Assembly (NCBI GenBank): GCA_030601745.1
Contig: JAUWBI010000014.1
Span: 1-50,581, forward strand
Origin: Phycisphaerae bacterium
Lineage (GTDB): Bacteria > Planctomycetota > Phycisphaerae > Sedimentisphaerales > Anaerobacaceae
DNA length: 50,581 nt
Direction: 5' to 3'
The position numbers and the translations under genes were made by a program. Shown here one piece after another: positions 1 through 7,470 of this stretch. The notes beneath the pieces were generated by a model. It had not been told where the DNA came from and made no database searches. It saw nothing but the letters and a program-made list of their open reading frames with translations. The stretch's first letter is position 1, and every line of letters begins with the position of its first letter.

Positions 1-33
1 GTATTTGGTGAATAATATCTGAGGCACCTTTCT

Positions 34-387
34 ATGGAATCATCCAGCTTACAAGAATTAGAACAAATTCCCGGCGTTGGTAAAACTATTGCCCAGGATA
101 TGCAGAATATCGGCATCCATTCTATTGACGATCTTAAGGGCAAGCAAGCTGAGCAGCTTTATGATAGACTCTGCGAGTTTAAGGCCTCTCCAGTCGACAG
201 ATGTATGCTTTACGTATTCAACTGGCTATATACTAACGACTATCGACTAATTTGGCCCGGAGCTGTTAAAATGGGAGAACTGGAAGGACAAGCAATAACT
301 AACTGCTCACGGGGAGGAAAAAGCAACCGGGGCGGCAGGATTATTGATTATTGGTATTCCGCCGAAGGCGAGAGAGTAACACCCTGA
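34..387 (+). CDS. Helix-hairpin-helix 'pathogenicity locus' (Cdd1-like) protein, altered C-terminus
   Basis: A 117-residue protein. Residues 6-60 match the Cdd1 family: an IPGVGKTIAQDM hairpin, then a SIDDLKGK helix, then PVDRCMLYVF. The hairpin suggests DNA binding, but the function of the family is not established. In the family as I know it, the motif after CMLYVF continues into a short Trp-rich tail. Here it runs instead into NWLYTNDYRLIW, encoded by DNA very like the dispersed repeat at about 2320-2352, followed by a basic Gly/Arg-rich tail with no family resemblance. The native 3' end has therefore probably been replaced by repeat-derived sequence, and the protein may be a decayed copy. 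It stands alone. There is only a weak ribosome site before the ATG at 34. Confidence 0.6.
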   Translation: MESSSLQELEQIPGVGKTIAQDMQNIGIHSIDDLKGKQAEQLYDRLCEFKASPVDRCMLYVFNWLYTNDYRLIWPGAVKMGELEGQAITNCSRGGKSNRGGRIIDYWYSAEGERVTP

Positions 388-471
388 TGGTGGTTTTGTA
401 AAAAAAAGCATTTACCTTTATTGTACATTTTTTGGAGAACGCAGAAATGCACAGAAATAGAAAGGACAAAC

Positions 472-1248
472 ATGGCTAACCCTAAGGCTATATATCCTAA
501 AGACACTGTTTTCGAAGAGCGGATTCACGAAAACGAATCTGATAAGAAAACCGTGGCTGAATACGTCGTAAGTCGGTTTCTTGGCCCCGGGCAGAGTGCT
601 TTTGTTTCCGACGGAAGCAGTACCTTTTTTGTCGCACTTTCAATATTTGAAAAGAAGAGAGAGGGTTTTAGATTATATACCAACAGCCTCCCAATAGCAC
701 ACGAATACCCATTGTGGGAGACGGAGAATTGGCCCAGGGACTTTTCCCTAGATTTTGCCGGCGGAATAGTTAATTCTAAGTTAATGATGACCGGCCATCA
801 AGCCTGCGAAGATGCCGTTCAGCAAATGGCAAGCAGGGCACAGTGGACCATTTTGTCCGTACGCTGTATATTCGGGGCTCAAGGCCCAGCGGGACGGGAG
901 CCTGATTCTCTTGCCATAAAACAGGCTTCTATTCGTGCTCCGAAAAGAGTCATACTGATTGCCGACCATACCAAACTCAGTTTCGAGTGGAGCGAGAGCT
1001 TCCCGCTTGTCTACACCGAACCAAGCGAATGGGAGTCGCTTATGAAGTGCCAGACAACCTATGTTGTGACCAGCTTGCCACCTAGAAAGTCATCTGACGA
1101 CATCCAGGAGTTGGGACGTATGCTACAACAAAATCCAAACCTTAAGCCTGAAAAAGAAAAAAAAGAAGAATGGTATGCCAAAAATACATGGCCGTTGCGT
1201 ATGGAGCTTGGAAAGAGATTTATCGAACTTGAGCAAAATGACCCCTAA
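472..1248 (+). CDS. DeoR-type C-terminal sensor domain protein lacking an HTH
   Basis: The ATG at 472 follows AGAAAGGA; an upstream TTG at 421 would only add an unrelated leader. The 258-residue protein resembles the sugar-phosphate-binding half of DeoR repressors: a DGSST phosphate-loop-like motif, TNSLPIAHEY, a central FAGGIVNSK segment, and RVILIADHTKLS near the end. Those are the landmarks of the NagB/RpiA-fold DeoRC domain. No N-terminal winged helix precedes it, so by itself it is unlikely to bind DNA as a normal DeoR regulator. It could be a ligand sensor, a partner of another regulator, or an enzyme of the same fold. A Lys/Glu-rich segment and a short tail follow the domain. It is monocistronic, and the hairpin at about 1268-1290 may end the transcript. 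Confidence 0.55.
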   Translation: MANPKAIYPKDTVFEERIHENESDKKTVAEYVVSRFLGPGQSAFVSDGSSTFFVALSIFEKKREGFRLYTNSLPIAHEYPLWETENWPRDFSLDFAGGIVNSKLMMTGHQACEDAVQQMASRAQWTILSVRCIFGAQGPAGREPDSLAIKQASIRAPKRVILIADHTKLSFEWSESFPLVYTEPSEWESLMKCQTTYVVTSLPPRKSSDDIQELGRMLQQNPNLKPEKEKKEEWYAKNTWPLRMELGKRFIELEQNDP

Positions 1249-2130
1249 CAACGAAACAACCCAACTTCGGCGGGGAAAGCTAATTTCCCCCAAAAATCAG
1301 TTGACTTTGCGGCTAAGGAGGGTTAGTTTAGCCGGGTAGGGTGTGCAACTTGTTTGCACACGCGGAATCATTCAAAAAACCAAAACCTCAATTCCCGTCA
1401 AAAACAATTTCTGTCTTCCGCCGCCTGCCCGAGTCCGCATCCCTGTATGTTGTAGACAGGGACCCAGTTTGGCAGGGATCCAGCTATTTATATGCTTATA
1501 AAGCACTTTTTTGGTCATTTTTGCTAACAAAGACAGAATTATTATGGTTCTTATCCGTTAAACTTGTGCCCGCGAAAGCTGGTATCCGTGTCTAACAAGA
1601 ACCGTTCTTAGCCAGCTTCTGAAAAAGGCCATTTTAATGGCCTTGTGGACGAAGGCAAGTCTCTGCGGTGAAAGCTCGCTTTCAAAACAGGGCTTGCCGA
1701 GAACACCAAGCTGGCTAAAAACAAATCAGCGTCAATCTGCGTTAATCTGCGTCTAACTTTTCTTTGTGTCTTTTGTGCCTTTTTGTGGCTCAATAAATTC
1801 GTGCCAATTCGTGTTAATTCGTGGCTAAATTTTTCTCTGCGTCCTCCGCGGTTAATAGAACCCGTCTTTAGCCGGCTTCCCAAATGGGGCATTGAAAAAT
1901 GACCCGGCGGATAAGGCCGGGCCTTTCGCAGAAGCTTGCTTCGAGGAAAGGTATGGCCGAAAACGCCAAAGCTGGCTAAAAACAAATCAGCGTCAATCTG
2001 CGCTTATCTGCGTCTAAAAAATTCGTGCCAATTCGTGTCAATTCGTGGCTATATTTTTCTCTGCGTCCTCCGCGTTCTCTGCGGTGAATAAAAATCCCGA
2101 AATCTGTGAAATCTGTGGCCAATTTTCTTG
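1249..2130. repeat. Repeat-rich intergenic region
   Basis: No credible gene. It holds a GTGTGCAA/TTGCACAC-type hairpin at about 1340-1362 and several dispersed repeats. The stretch 1500-1575 recurs in reverse complement at about 45750-45830. The stretch 1849-2030, including the motif AACCCGTCTTTAGCCGGC, recurs in reverse complement at about 45550-45715. Tracts of ATTCGTG/AATTCGTGGC and TCTGCGTCCTCCGCG are further repeat modules. The open frames here (1341-1595 on plus, 1608-1985 and 1976-2185 on minus) translate these repeats (LTRIGTN-type peptides) and have no gene-like starts. Confidence 0.7.
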
Positions 2131-2158
2131 TTGACTTTTGCTCGAAATTTGGTATAAT
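2131..2158 (+). promoter_or_regulatory. Consensus sigma70-type promoter
   Basis: TTGACT at 2131-2136 and TATAAT at 2153-2158 are separated by 16 bp. No protein gene with a usable start follows closely on this strand; the first product would be the hairpin-rich stretch at 2165-2250. Confidence 0.6.
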
Positions 2159-2164
2159 ACAAAC

Positions 2165-2250
2165 CGCCATAGAGATGGCAGGCATTTAGCGGAGAACCGC
2201 ACGCCTTCGTATCAGCAGATACACGTCAAAAACCAGCATTTAGCAAGAAA
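2165..2250 (+). ncRNA. Candidate structured small RNA or leader
   Basis: Three consecutive perfect tetraloop hairpins lie just downstream of a consensus promoter. GCCAT/ATGGC is closed over AGAG (2166-2179). GCGG/CCGC over AGAA (2189-2200) sits inside an outer AGGC/GCCT stem (2180-2183 with 2203-2206). GTATC/GATAC is closed over AGCA (2209-2222). The 9-mer GCATTTAGC occurs at 2182-2190 and again at 2236-2244. I do not recognise a known riboswitch class and see no clear terminator. It could instead be one copy of a dispersed repeat. Confidence 0.35.
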
Positions 2251-2394
2251 GGCAAAGTTTTGAAAATTTCAATCTGTAATCTGTGTCCAATAAATAATGC
2301 CGGCCGTCCCGGCCTCAACCGGCTATATACTAAATACTATCGACTAACGACTAATTGCCCCTCTACACTTGTAAAGAGTCCTCTACAAATCGAC

Positions 2395-2760
2395 CCTTTT
2401 ATGCAAAACAAAGCCAATTTGCCGGAGACCCAAATGAACGTAAGTCCTGTTAATACAAGGGAATATGAAAATAAATCCAATTGGACACTTGGTGAAAACA
2501 AACCCAATTCAAACCCAATCAAACCCAATTTCCGAAAGGCACAAATGAATGTAAACTCACTTATAACAAAGGATTACAGAAAAAAAGATGATTTCGCAGT
2601 CCAAAAAAACAAACCCAATTCAAACCCAATTTCCAAGACACCCAAATGAATGTAAGTATCTTTTCAAAAATGGCTTATGAATATAAACACAATTGGACAC
2701 TTAGTAAAAACAAACCCAATCAAACCCAATCTCAAGATCCTACCCCAAAAGGAGTCAACT
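2395..2760 (+). repeat. Tandem array of about 100-bp units (MQNKAN/NKPNSNPI repeat)
   Basis: Units begin with CAAATGAA(C/T)GTAA at 2431, 2542 and 2643, giving periods of 111 and 101 bp. Each ends in runs of AAACCCAAT. A related copy lies inverted at about 45000-45140. Open frames across the array encode MQNKAN- and GENKPNSNPI-type peptides, which I treat as chance translation of a dispersed repeat, not proteins. Confidence 0.75.
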
Positions 2761-2828
2761 GGCTTGATTTGGGAGTCTTTGTTGATGAATGGCTCTATTT
2801 TTGCCCGTATAACTGGCGGTTAAAATAA

Positions 2829-2870
2829 TGGTTCGACAGGCTCACCATCCCGAGCGAAGTCGAGGGAGAG
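2829..2870. repeat. Dispersed repeat with GGTTCGACAGGCTCACC core
   Basis: The core is followed by ATCCCGAGCGAAGTCGAGGG, giving a partial inverted repeat (TTCGAC...GTCGAG). I recognise this module as widespread in environmental bacterial genomes. It lies in the non-coding gap before the 3' end of the GH172 gene. Confidence 0.5.
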
Positions 2871-2888
2871 TAGAAATCGGCTGCATCT

Positions 2889-2940
2889 CCCAGCACTAAT
2901 TTTCAGTGAATGTGCCTATTCACGGAAAATTACTGCTGGG
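2889..2940. terminator. Long hairpin downstream of the GH172 gene
   Basis: A 52-nt near-perfect hairpin has arms CCCAGCA, TAATTTTC and GTGAAT matched by their complements, isolated mismatches between blocks and a GTGCCT loop. It lies 17 bp beyond the stop codon of the leftward GH172 gene, so it could end or protect that transcript. There is no clear U-tract, so a palindromic element is equally possible. Confidence 0.45.
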
Positions 2941-2956
2941 GTTGTGCCTGTCCCAT

Positions 2957-5900
2957 TTATCGCCTCACTTCTAACGGGGCCAGCCCAGCCCCTCCGAGGG
3001 GCGGGGCCAGCAAAGTGGGCTCTACAATATGTAAGTTGTTCAGAAGGGGCTCGGTATACTTGATGTCTCCGAACTCTGCTCCATTGAAATGATGCTGCTT
3101 GCCTACATGATTATTCCAGTCCACTCCTTCAGTGAGGAAGCCGTATTCTCCGTGATGATGTTTTGCGATAGCCCGCAAGATGGTGAGCGCGTCGAGAAGA
3201 TATAATTTGTTGTTGGTATCAAGATAAGCTTCAATATAGGCCAAGGCCGCTTCAGCGTTTTCCCAGAGATAAGCCGTATCCCAGCTCTTTTCCATAAAAA
3301 GCAGCCCCTTGGTCTGCACGCCGTTTCTATCCTCTTTCATTTTGAACTGGTCCAGGCCGGCAAGGCACTTATCATAAGCGAAAGAACGGATTTTCTCGTC
3401 ACCGAGTAACTTAGCCGCCTCTCGCAGCACACGAAATGCCACAGCATAGGAAACATTTTCGTGCTCATCGTAGGTATCGTGATTTATGCTTCCAAAGACA
3501 CCACCTAACTCCATAAACACTTCGACTTTTTCTTTGATTTTGTCTTTGTAGTCGGCCAGATCCTTTTTGGTCAACTCAGTCATAAGCTGGATAATGAAGA
3601 GTCCGTCGGCGCTTTTTTCGAAGAGGATGTCCGAGTGGCCGTAAGCGTTGTTGGGGTAGTGTTTGCCCGATGGTTTGCAGCGTCGGGGGTACCAGCCGTT
3701 AGGGGTGAATTTTACGTTTTTGTCAATCCAGGCTGCGGTTTTGCGGGCGATTTGGCGCATCTTTTGCTTTCTGGGGTTGTCCAGAAGGTCGCTGAAGATG
3801 AGCAGTTGATATGCGATTTTGGCCATCGAGCCGGGGCAGAACCAGTTGCTTTTGTGCTGGTAATTGAGGCAGAACTTGTTGGTGGCGGTGTCGCGGTAGC
3901 CGGTGATGAATCCTGTTTTGTAGTCGATAAACCCGTCCTCTAACACGTGGTCGAGCAGTGAGACAGCTTTTTCGGCAAGGCAGGGGTCTCTGGCGTGATT
4001 TGCAAATGAATATAGTTCGTAAGCGCCGCCGACGGCATTTGCGGCCCAGCCCGGTCCTTCGAGGTTTCCGAAATCGTGCCAGCCCATTACGTTGCCGGCC
4101 TGATCCACGAAGCTGGACTTGCAGGCCAGCCTGCTGTGCTCCGGCTGGCTTCGCCCAGACGAGCCGTCAAAAGGGACGAGGGTGCCCTCCGCAAAGCGCA
4201 CCGAATCGCGCACCGAATCGAGGATTGTGTAGGATGGATTCTCCGGCAGATAGAAACCTGATTTAACTTCTTCCAAAAGCAAATAATCAATGCCAAACAT
4301 ATACTTCTTAATGGCTTTCTTATTTGCACCAATAATCTCAACTCTCAACTTATGCTCACCCTTGTTGAGTTCGTGAATACCCATATCCAGAACGCCGGTG
4401 GGCACCACGCCGTTGTTGTAAAGGTCGATGGGGCCGCCGAGCTTCTTACCATCCAGATATAGCTGGACAACGCCATAGTCAATGGCCTTTGTAAGCTGCA
4501 TCTTCAGTCTGTATGCGGCTGTTTTCTGCACGGGCACCGCCAAATCGAGCGTATCGCCCGGTTTGCCTTCAATCCACCAGAGGTGCGCCTCGCCGCTCCA
4601 GTTTATGCCAAATATGCTCAAATCCTGGCGGTTTGCGGTCCCTCCTGTCTTTGAGAGAATCTTGAGCTTTTCTCCTTCCAAAGCGTCCTTAACCTTGAAG
4701 ATTTTAATCTGGCCCAAATATCCTTTGCGCTGCTCAACCGGCACAGGTTGATAAGGGTCGGTCTGGCCGGAGGCCTGATACCAGTATGCGGTGGCGGCAT
4801 AAAGCGTGGGTTTATGGTTGGCGTAGTATTTCTCAATCGCAGCTTCGAAAGATTTCTGGAACGGGACATTATCCGTGATGTGCCATCGGTTCACGGAGAT
4901 GTGTCCGCGATTGTTCATACTGATTGTCTGATTGTGGTAGCAGTTTTGGAAGAGCGTTGGGTTGCACCAGGCGTAGCCGAAGTAGTCTTCGGAGCCGGTA
5001 CCGATAGTGGAGGGGAATTTCTCGCCGTCAACGAAGAATTTTTCGTCTCCTTCGCCCCACCATCCGCCTCTTGGATTCCAGACGTGGAGCATTACGCCAC
5101 AGTAACGGCCTCGGCCTTCGGTCTTTAGCATTGTCCAGTCGATGCAATGCGGTGAGGCGTCGCGCCCCGGCTCTTCGGGCAGGAAGGCGTCGCGGTGCCA
5201 TTTTGCGTGAAATCTTCCGAGCTTTTCTATCGGCTTTGTGACCGGCACGTGTGTAATCGCAAAAGCAACTTTGCGTTCTTTATCCCCGCCGTTGGTTAAC
5301 TGCACTAAAGCGCTGTTCGCAAACGGCATGTACCAGTAGCAATAAAATCCATCCTCCGTCATCCCCAGCGGCAGGGAGTTATATTTGTTCACGCCAGGGG
5401 CAGTACCAAAGAAATCTCCCAACGGCACCCAGACACTTGGCTGGGGTTCATCGTCCCAGAAAATGCGTAATGTAAGCTCACGCAGTACTTTGCGATCTTC
5501 GGGAGATTCGGGCAAATCGACTAAGACCCTTACGGCTGTCACGGCACGTGTACCCTTCAGTCGGGCAACCGTCACAGTGGCATTAGGAGCAGCCGTGACG
5601 TTCTTTGTCAGCGTGACCTCGCCAGGCCTTTTACCTGACGGCTCTAATCCGCATCGGGTGAGAATTTCGTTAGCCCTGTCAAGAGCTTGTGATTCAGCAG
5701 GAGAAAGGTCGCGTTTGAATGTGGGCAGAATGGTGCCCTTAGGGTAAGTCGTGTATGTAAAATGGAAATATCTTCCCCAATCGCCCTGTCCCACGATTTT
5801 GCACGATTTCTGGTAGGGGATGGGGACATAGCAGTTCTGCCCACGTGCGGTCATATGCACCAAAGCAGGGTGGGTAAAGGGCTCGTTCTGTCGGTTGAAG

Positions 5901-6361
5901 TAGCCTATAAACGGCAAATCCACAGCCGGCTCGGCGGCGCCGTCGAGATAAATCTTTACGTGTCCTTTATTGGCCAAGGCCGACCAGATGCGCCAGATAA
6001 CGCCGGGGCCCTGCATCTCTGCAAAAACAAGTTTGCCATTTTCTTTTCGGATAATGCCATTGCCGTCACCGTTGGCGAACCAGCCGACATATTTTCCTGA
6101 GGCCTGGTCGTATTTGCTCCGCCTGTCGTAGCTCGACCACTGCTGGCATTTTTCACCCGGGGCAGGCAATGTTGCCAACTGCTCTAAATCAGTGAGCCGG
6201 TCAATAAGGTCGATATATGTCAACCTCTCTACGGGGCTGGCTTGTGCCGGCTGTGTAAATCCGCTTGGGGATGCCTTACGGCATTGCGCTGGAATCAGCG
6301 AGCCGCACCCATAAAGACTGCAAACCACAAGCCCAATTACAATCATCCAAAGTTTTTTCAT
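2957..6361 (-). CDS. GH172 (DUF2961) lipoprotein with C-terminal helical toroid-like domain
   Basis: A 1,134-residue lipoprotein: the signal peptide ends in the lipobox LYGC and AAAGGAG precedes the ATG. Residues about 60-700 match DUF2961/GH172, a family including exo-acting arabinofuranosidases, with QGPGVIWRIW near the start, GSEDYFGYAWCN in the middle and a closing beta domain. Residues about 740-1115 are a second helical domain (WHDFGNLEGPGWAANAVGG, MEKSWDTAYLWENAEAAL) resembling (alpha/alpha) toroids of unsaturated-glycan or arabinan hydrolases; I cannot assign its family. It is the last gene of a leftward unit after the ABC transporter genes, opposite arabinose genes, so arabinan side-chain removal is likely. 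Three palindromic elements lie in frame: near the N-terminus (CRKASPSGF), near residue 735, and at the very C-terminus (APPLGGAGL). Confidence 0.8.
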   Translation of the reverse strand: MKKLWMIVIGLVVCSLYGCGSLIPAQCRKASPSGFTQPAQASPVERLTYIDLIDRLTDLEQLATLPAPGEKCQQWSSYDRRSKYDQASGKYVGWFANGDGNGIIRKENGKLVFAEMQGPGVIWRIWSALANKGHVKIYLDGAAEPAVDLPFIGYFNRQNEPFTHPALVHMTARGQNCYVPIPYQKSCKIVGQGDWGRYFHFTYTTYPKGTILPTFKRDLSPAESQALDRANEILTRCGLEPSGKRPGEVTLTKNVTAAPNATVTVARLKGTRAVTAVRVLVDLPESPEDRKVLRELTLRIFWDDEPQPSVWVPLGDFFGTAPGVNKYNSLPLGMTEDGFYCYWYMPFANSALVQLTNGGDKERKVAFAITHVPVTKPIEKLGRFHAKWHRDAFLPEEPGRDASPHCIDWTMLKTEGRGRYCGVMLHVWNPRGGWWGEGDEKFFVDGEKFPSTIGTGSEDYFGYAWCNPTLFQNCYHNQTISMNNRGHISVNRWHITDNVPFQKSFEAAIEKYYANHKPTLYAATAYWYQASGQTDPYQPVPVEQRKGYLGQIKIFKVKDALEGEKLKILSKTGGTANRQDLSIFGINWSGEAHLWWIEGKPGDTLDLAVPVQKTAAYRLKMQLTKAIDYGVVQLYLDGKKLGGPIDLYNNGVVPTGVLDMGIHELNKGEHKLRVEIIGANKKAIKKYMFGIDYLLLEEVKSGFYLPENPSYTILDSVRDSVRFAEGTLVPFDGSSGRSQPEHSRLACKSSFVDQAGNVMGWHDFGNLEGPGWAANAVGGAYELYSFANHARDPCLAEKAVSLLDHVLEDGFIDYKTGFITGYRDTATNKFCLNYQHKSNWFCPGSMAKIAYQLLIFSDLLDNPRKQKMRQIARKTAAWIDKNVKFTPNGWYPRRCKPSGKHYPNNAYGHSDILFEKSADGLFIIQLMTELTKKDLADYKDKIKEKVEVFMELGGVFGSINHDTYDEHENVSYAVAFRVLREAAKLLGDEKIRSFAYDKCLAGLDQFKMKEDRNGVQTKGLLFMEKSWDTAYLWENAEAALAYIEAYLDTNNKLYLLDALTILRAIAKHHHGEYGFLTEGVDWNNHVGKQHHFNGAEFGDIKYTEPLLNNLHIVEPTLLAPPLGGAGLAPLEVRR
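2976..3011. repeat. 27-bp palindromic element at the GH172 3' end
   Basis: The core is CAGCCCCTCCGAGGGGC. Direct repeats GGGGCCAGC at 2976-2984 and 3003-3011 are exactly 27 bp apart. On the coding strand it reads APPLGGAGL in the last codons before the stop. Confidence 0.7.
4125..4170. repeat. In-frame repeat-like segment in the GH172 gene
   Basis: The plus-strand CTCCGGCTGGCTTCGCCCA followed by GACGAG resembles CTCCGGCTTGGCCAGCC...GACGAG in the ABC ATPase gene (8513-8533). It encodes GSSGRSQPEHSRL in a region that looks like a linker between the GH172 and helical domains. The frame is kept. Confidence 0.45.
6258..6292. repeat. In-frame repeat near the GH172 N-terminus
   Basis: CCGCTTGGGGATGCCTTACG, continuing GCATT, occurs here and again at 29498-29521 between rtcA and the GH95 gene. 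Within GH172 it is read in frame as CRKASPSGF directly after the mature N-terminus. The inner ATGCC/GGCAT is palindromic. Confidence 0.6.
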
Positions 6362-6432
6362 GCTTCACACTCCTTTCCTGTCCTGCTACGGCCTCGGCCT
6401 TCGCCGAGACGAGTTCACGTTCTTGACAAATA

Positions 6433-7470
6433 TTATTTTCGGCTGCGTTTCTTGGCCAGCACGTCAATTGTTACCACGATAACAATGATCATACCGGTAA
6501 CAACCTTTCGGTATTCTGCTCCGACGCTGAACTGCGTCAATAGGTTATCAATTACCCGCAGTAATAGCAACCCGATTAGGGTCGAGGTCAATCCACCGCT
6601 GCCGCCTCCCAGAGGCGTGCCGCCGACGATGACGCTGGCAATGACGACCAGCTCCTTGCCCACGTGGCTCTCGGCCTGTGCGGTTGCGGTCATAGCCACG
6701 AAGATGGCTGCTGCAACGGCACAGGTGAAACCGCACAGGACGTAGGTGGCCGCCTTTATTCGGTGCGTGTTTACACCTGCCAGCCAGGCGGCCTCTTCGT
6801 TGCCGCCGATGGCAAAGATATAATGCCCGAAACGTGTGAACCGCAGCAGGTAGATGCCGAGACAGAAGGTTACCAGAAATATCACGATGGGCATGGAAAC
6901 CTGACAGCTTTGCCCGAAGAGTGGGAGCTGTGCGTCGTAGACCCAGTTAAACTGATTGCGGAGGGGGATATCGGCGACCTGTTTGGCCTGGCCTCCGCCG
7001 GTCAGGATGAGAGCGAGTCCGCGGAAGACCAGCATAGTGCTGAGGGTCACCACAAAAGGGTTCACCCCCACATAAGCGATAAGGACACCGTTGGCCGCAC
7101 CGAGTACGATGCCGACCAGGGCTGTCAGCAACAGCGCCGCCGGGATTGCCACCGCTGCGCCATAGGGCGAAAGGGCATCCATGGTCAATACCAGAACGAC
7201 GCTGCAGACAACGGTGGTGGAGGCCACGGACAGGTCAAATCCGCCGGCAATCATCACGAAGGTCATACCAATGGCGATAACCCCCAGCGCTGCGGCGTTG
7301 GTGAGGAGATTGTCCACGAGATTGGTCCAGGTGAAGAACGTAGGACTTCTGTAAGAGGCAAAAGCACACAGACCGACCAGGAGGAGCAGGATGGAGGCCT
7401 GTTGCAGCTTCCGAAAAGAAAGGGCGTCCCGAATCCTTTGGGCATAGGGTTTTTTGGTGTCATTGCTCAT
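6433..7470 (-). CDS. Ribose/arabinose-type ABC transporter permease
   Basis: A 345-residue integral membrane protein of the RbsC/AraH branch of the BPD_transp_2 family. It has a strongly hydrophobic stretch about every 25-30 residues (roughly 8-10 segments), GVIAIGMTFVMIAGGFDLSV early on, and GGTPLGGGSGG near the C-terminus, which is typical of these pentose permeases. It should pair with the ATPase just upstream to import a monosaccharide. The ATG overlaps the ATPase stop codon by 4 bp (ATGA), implying translational coupling. The GH172 gene follows 71 bp downstream across a short gap holding a CTCGGCC/CCGAG palindrome. No periplasmic binding protein is encoded here. Substrate specificity (arabinose) is inferred from context only. 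Confidence 0.88.
   Translation of the reverse strand: MSNDTKKPYAQRIRDALSFRKLQQASILLLLVGLCAFASYRSPTFFTWTNLVDNLLTNAAALGVIAIGMTFVMIAGGFDLSVASTTVVCSVVLVLTMDALSPYGAAVAIPAALLLTALVGIVLGAANGVLIAYVGVNPFVVTLSTMLVFRGLALILTGGGQAKQVADIPLRNQFNWVYDAQLPLFGQSCQVSMPIVIFLVTFCLGIYLLRFTRFGHYIFAIGGNEEAAWLAGVNTHRIKAATYVLCGFTCAVAAAIFVAMTATAQAESHVGKELVVIASVIVGGTPLGGGSGGLTSTLIGLLLLRVIDNLLTQFSVGAEYRKVVTGMIIVIVVTIDVLAKKRSRK

Noticed and set aside
1341-2185. Several open frames of 69-125 codons in the first intergenic region
   Set aside because: They translate dispersed repeats (LTRIGTN-type peptides) that occur in both orientations elsewhere in the window.
2431-2745. CRISPR-like spacing of repeats
   Set aside because: Units are about 100 bp with diverging interiors and no 25-40 bp repeat/spacer pattern; no cas genes are present.
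2260-2828. Open frames encoding MQNKAN/NKPNSNPI peptides
   Set aside because: The DNA is a tandem 100-bp repeat with an inverted copy at 45 kb, not a conserved protein.
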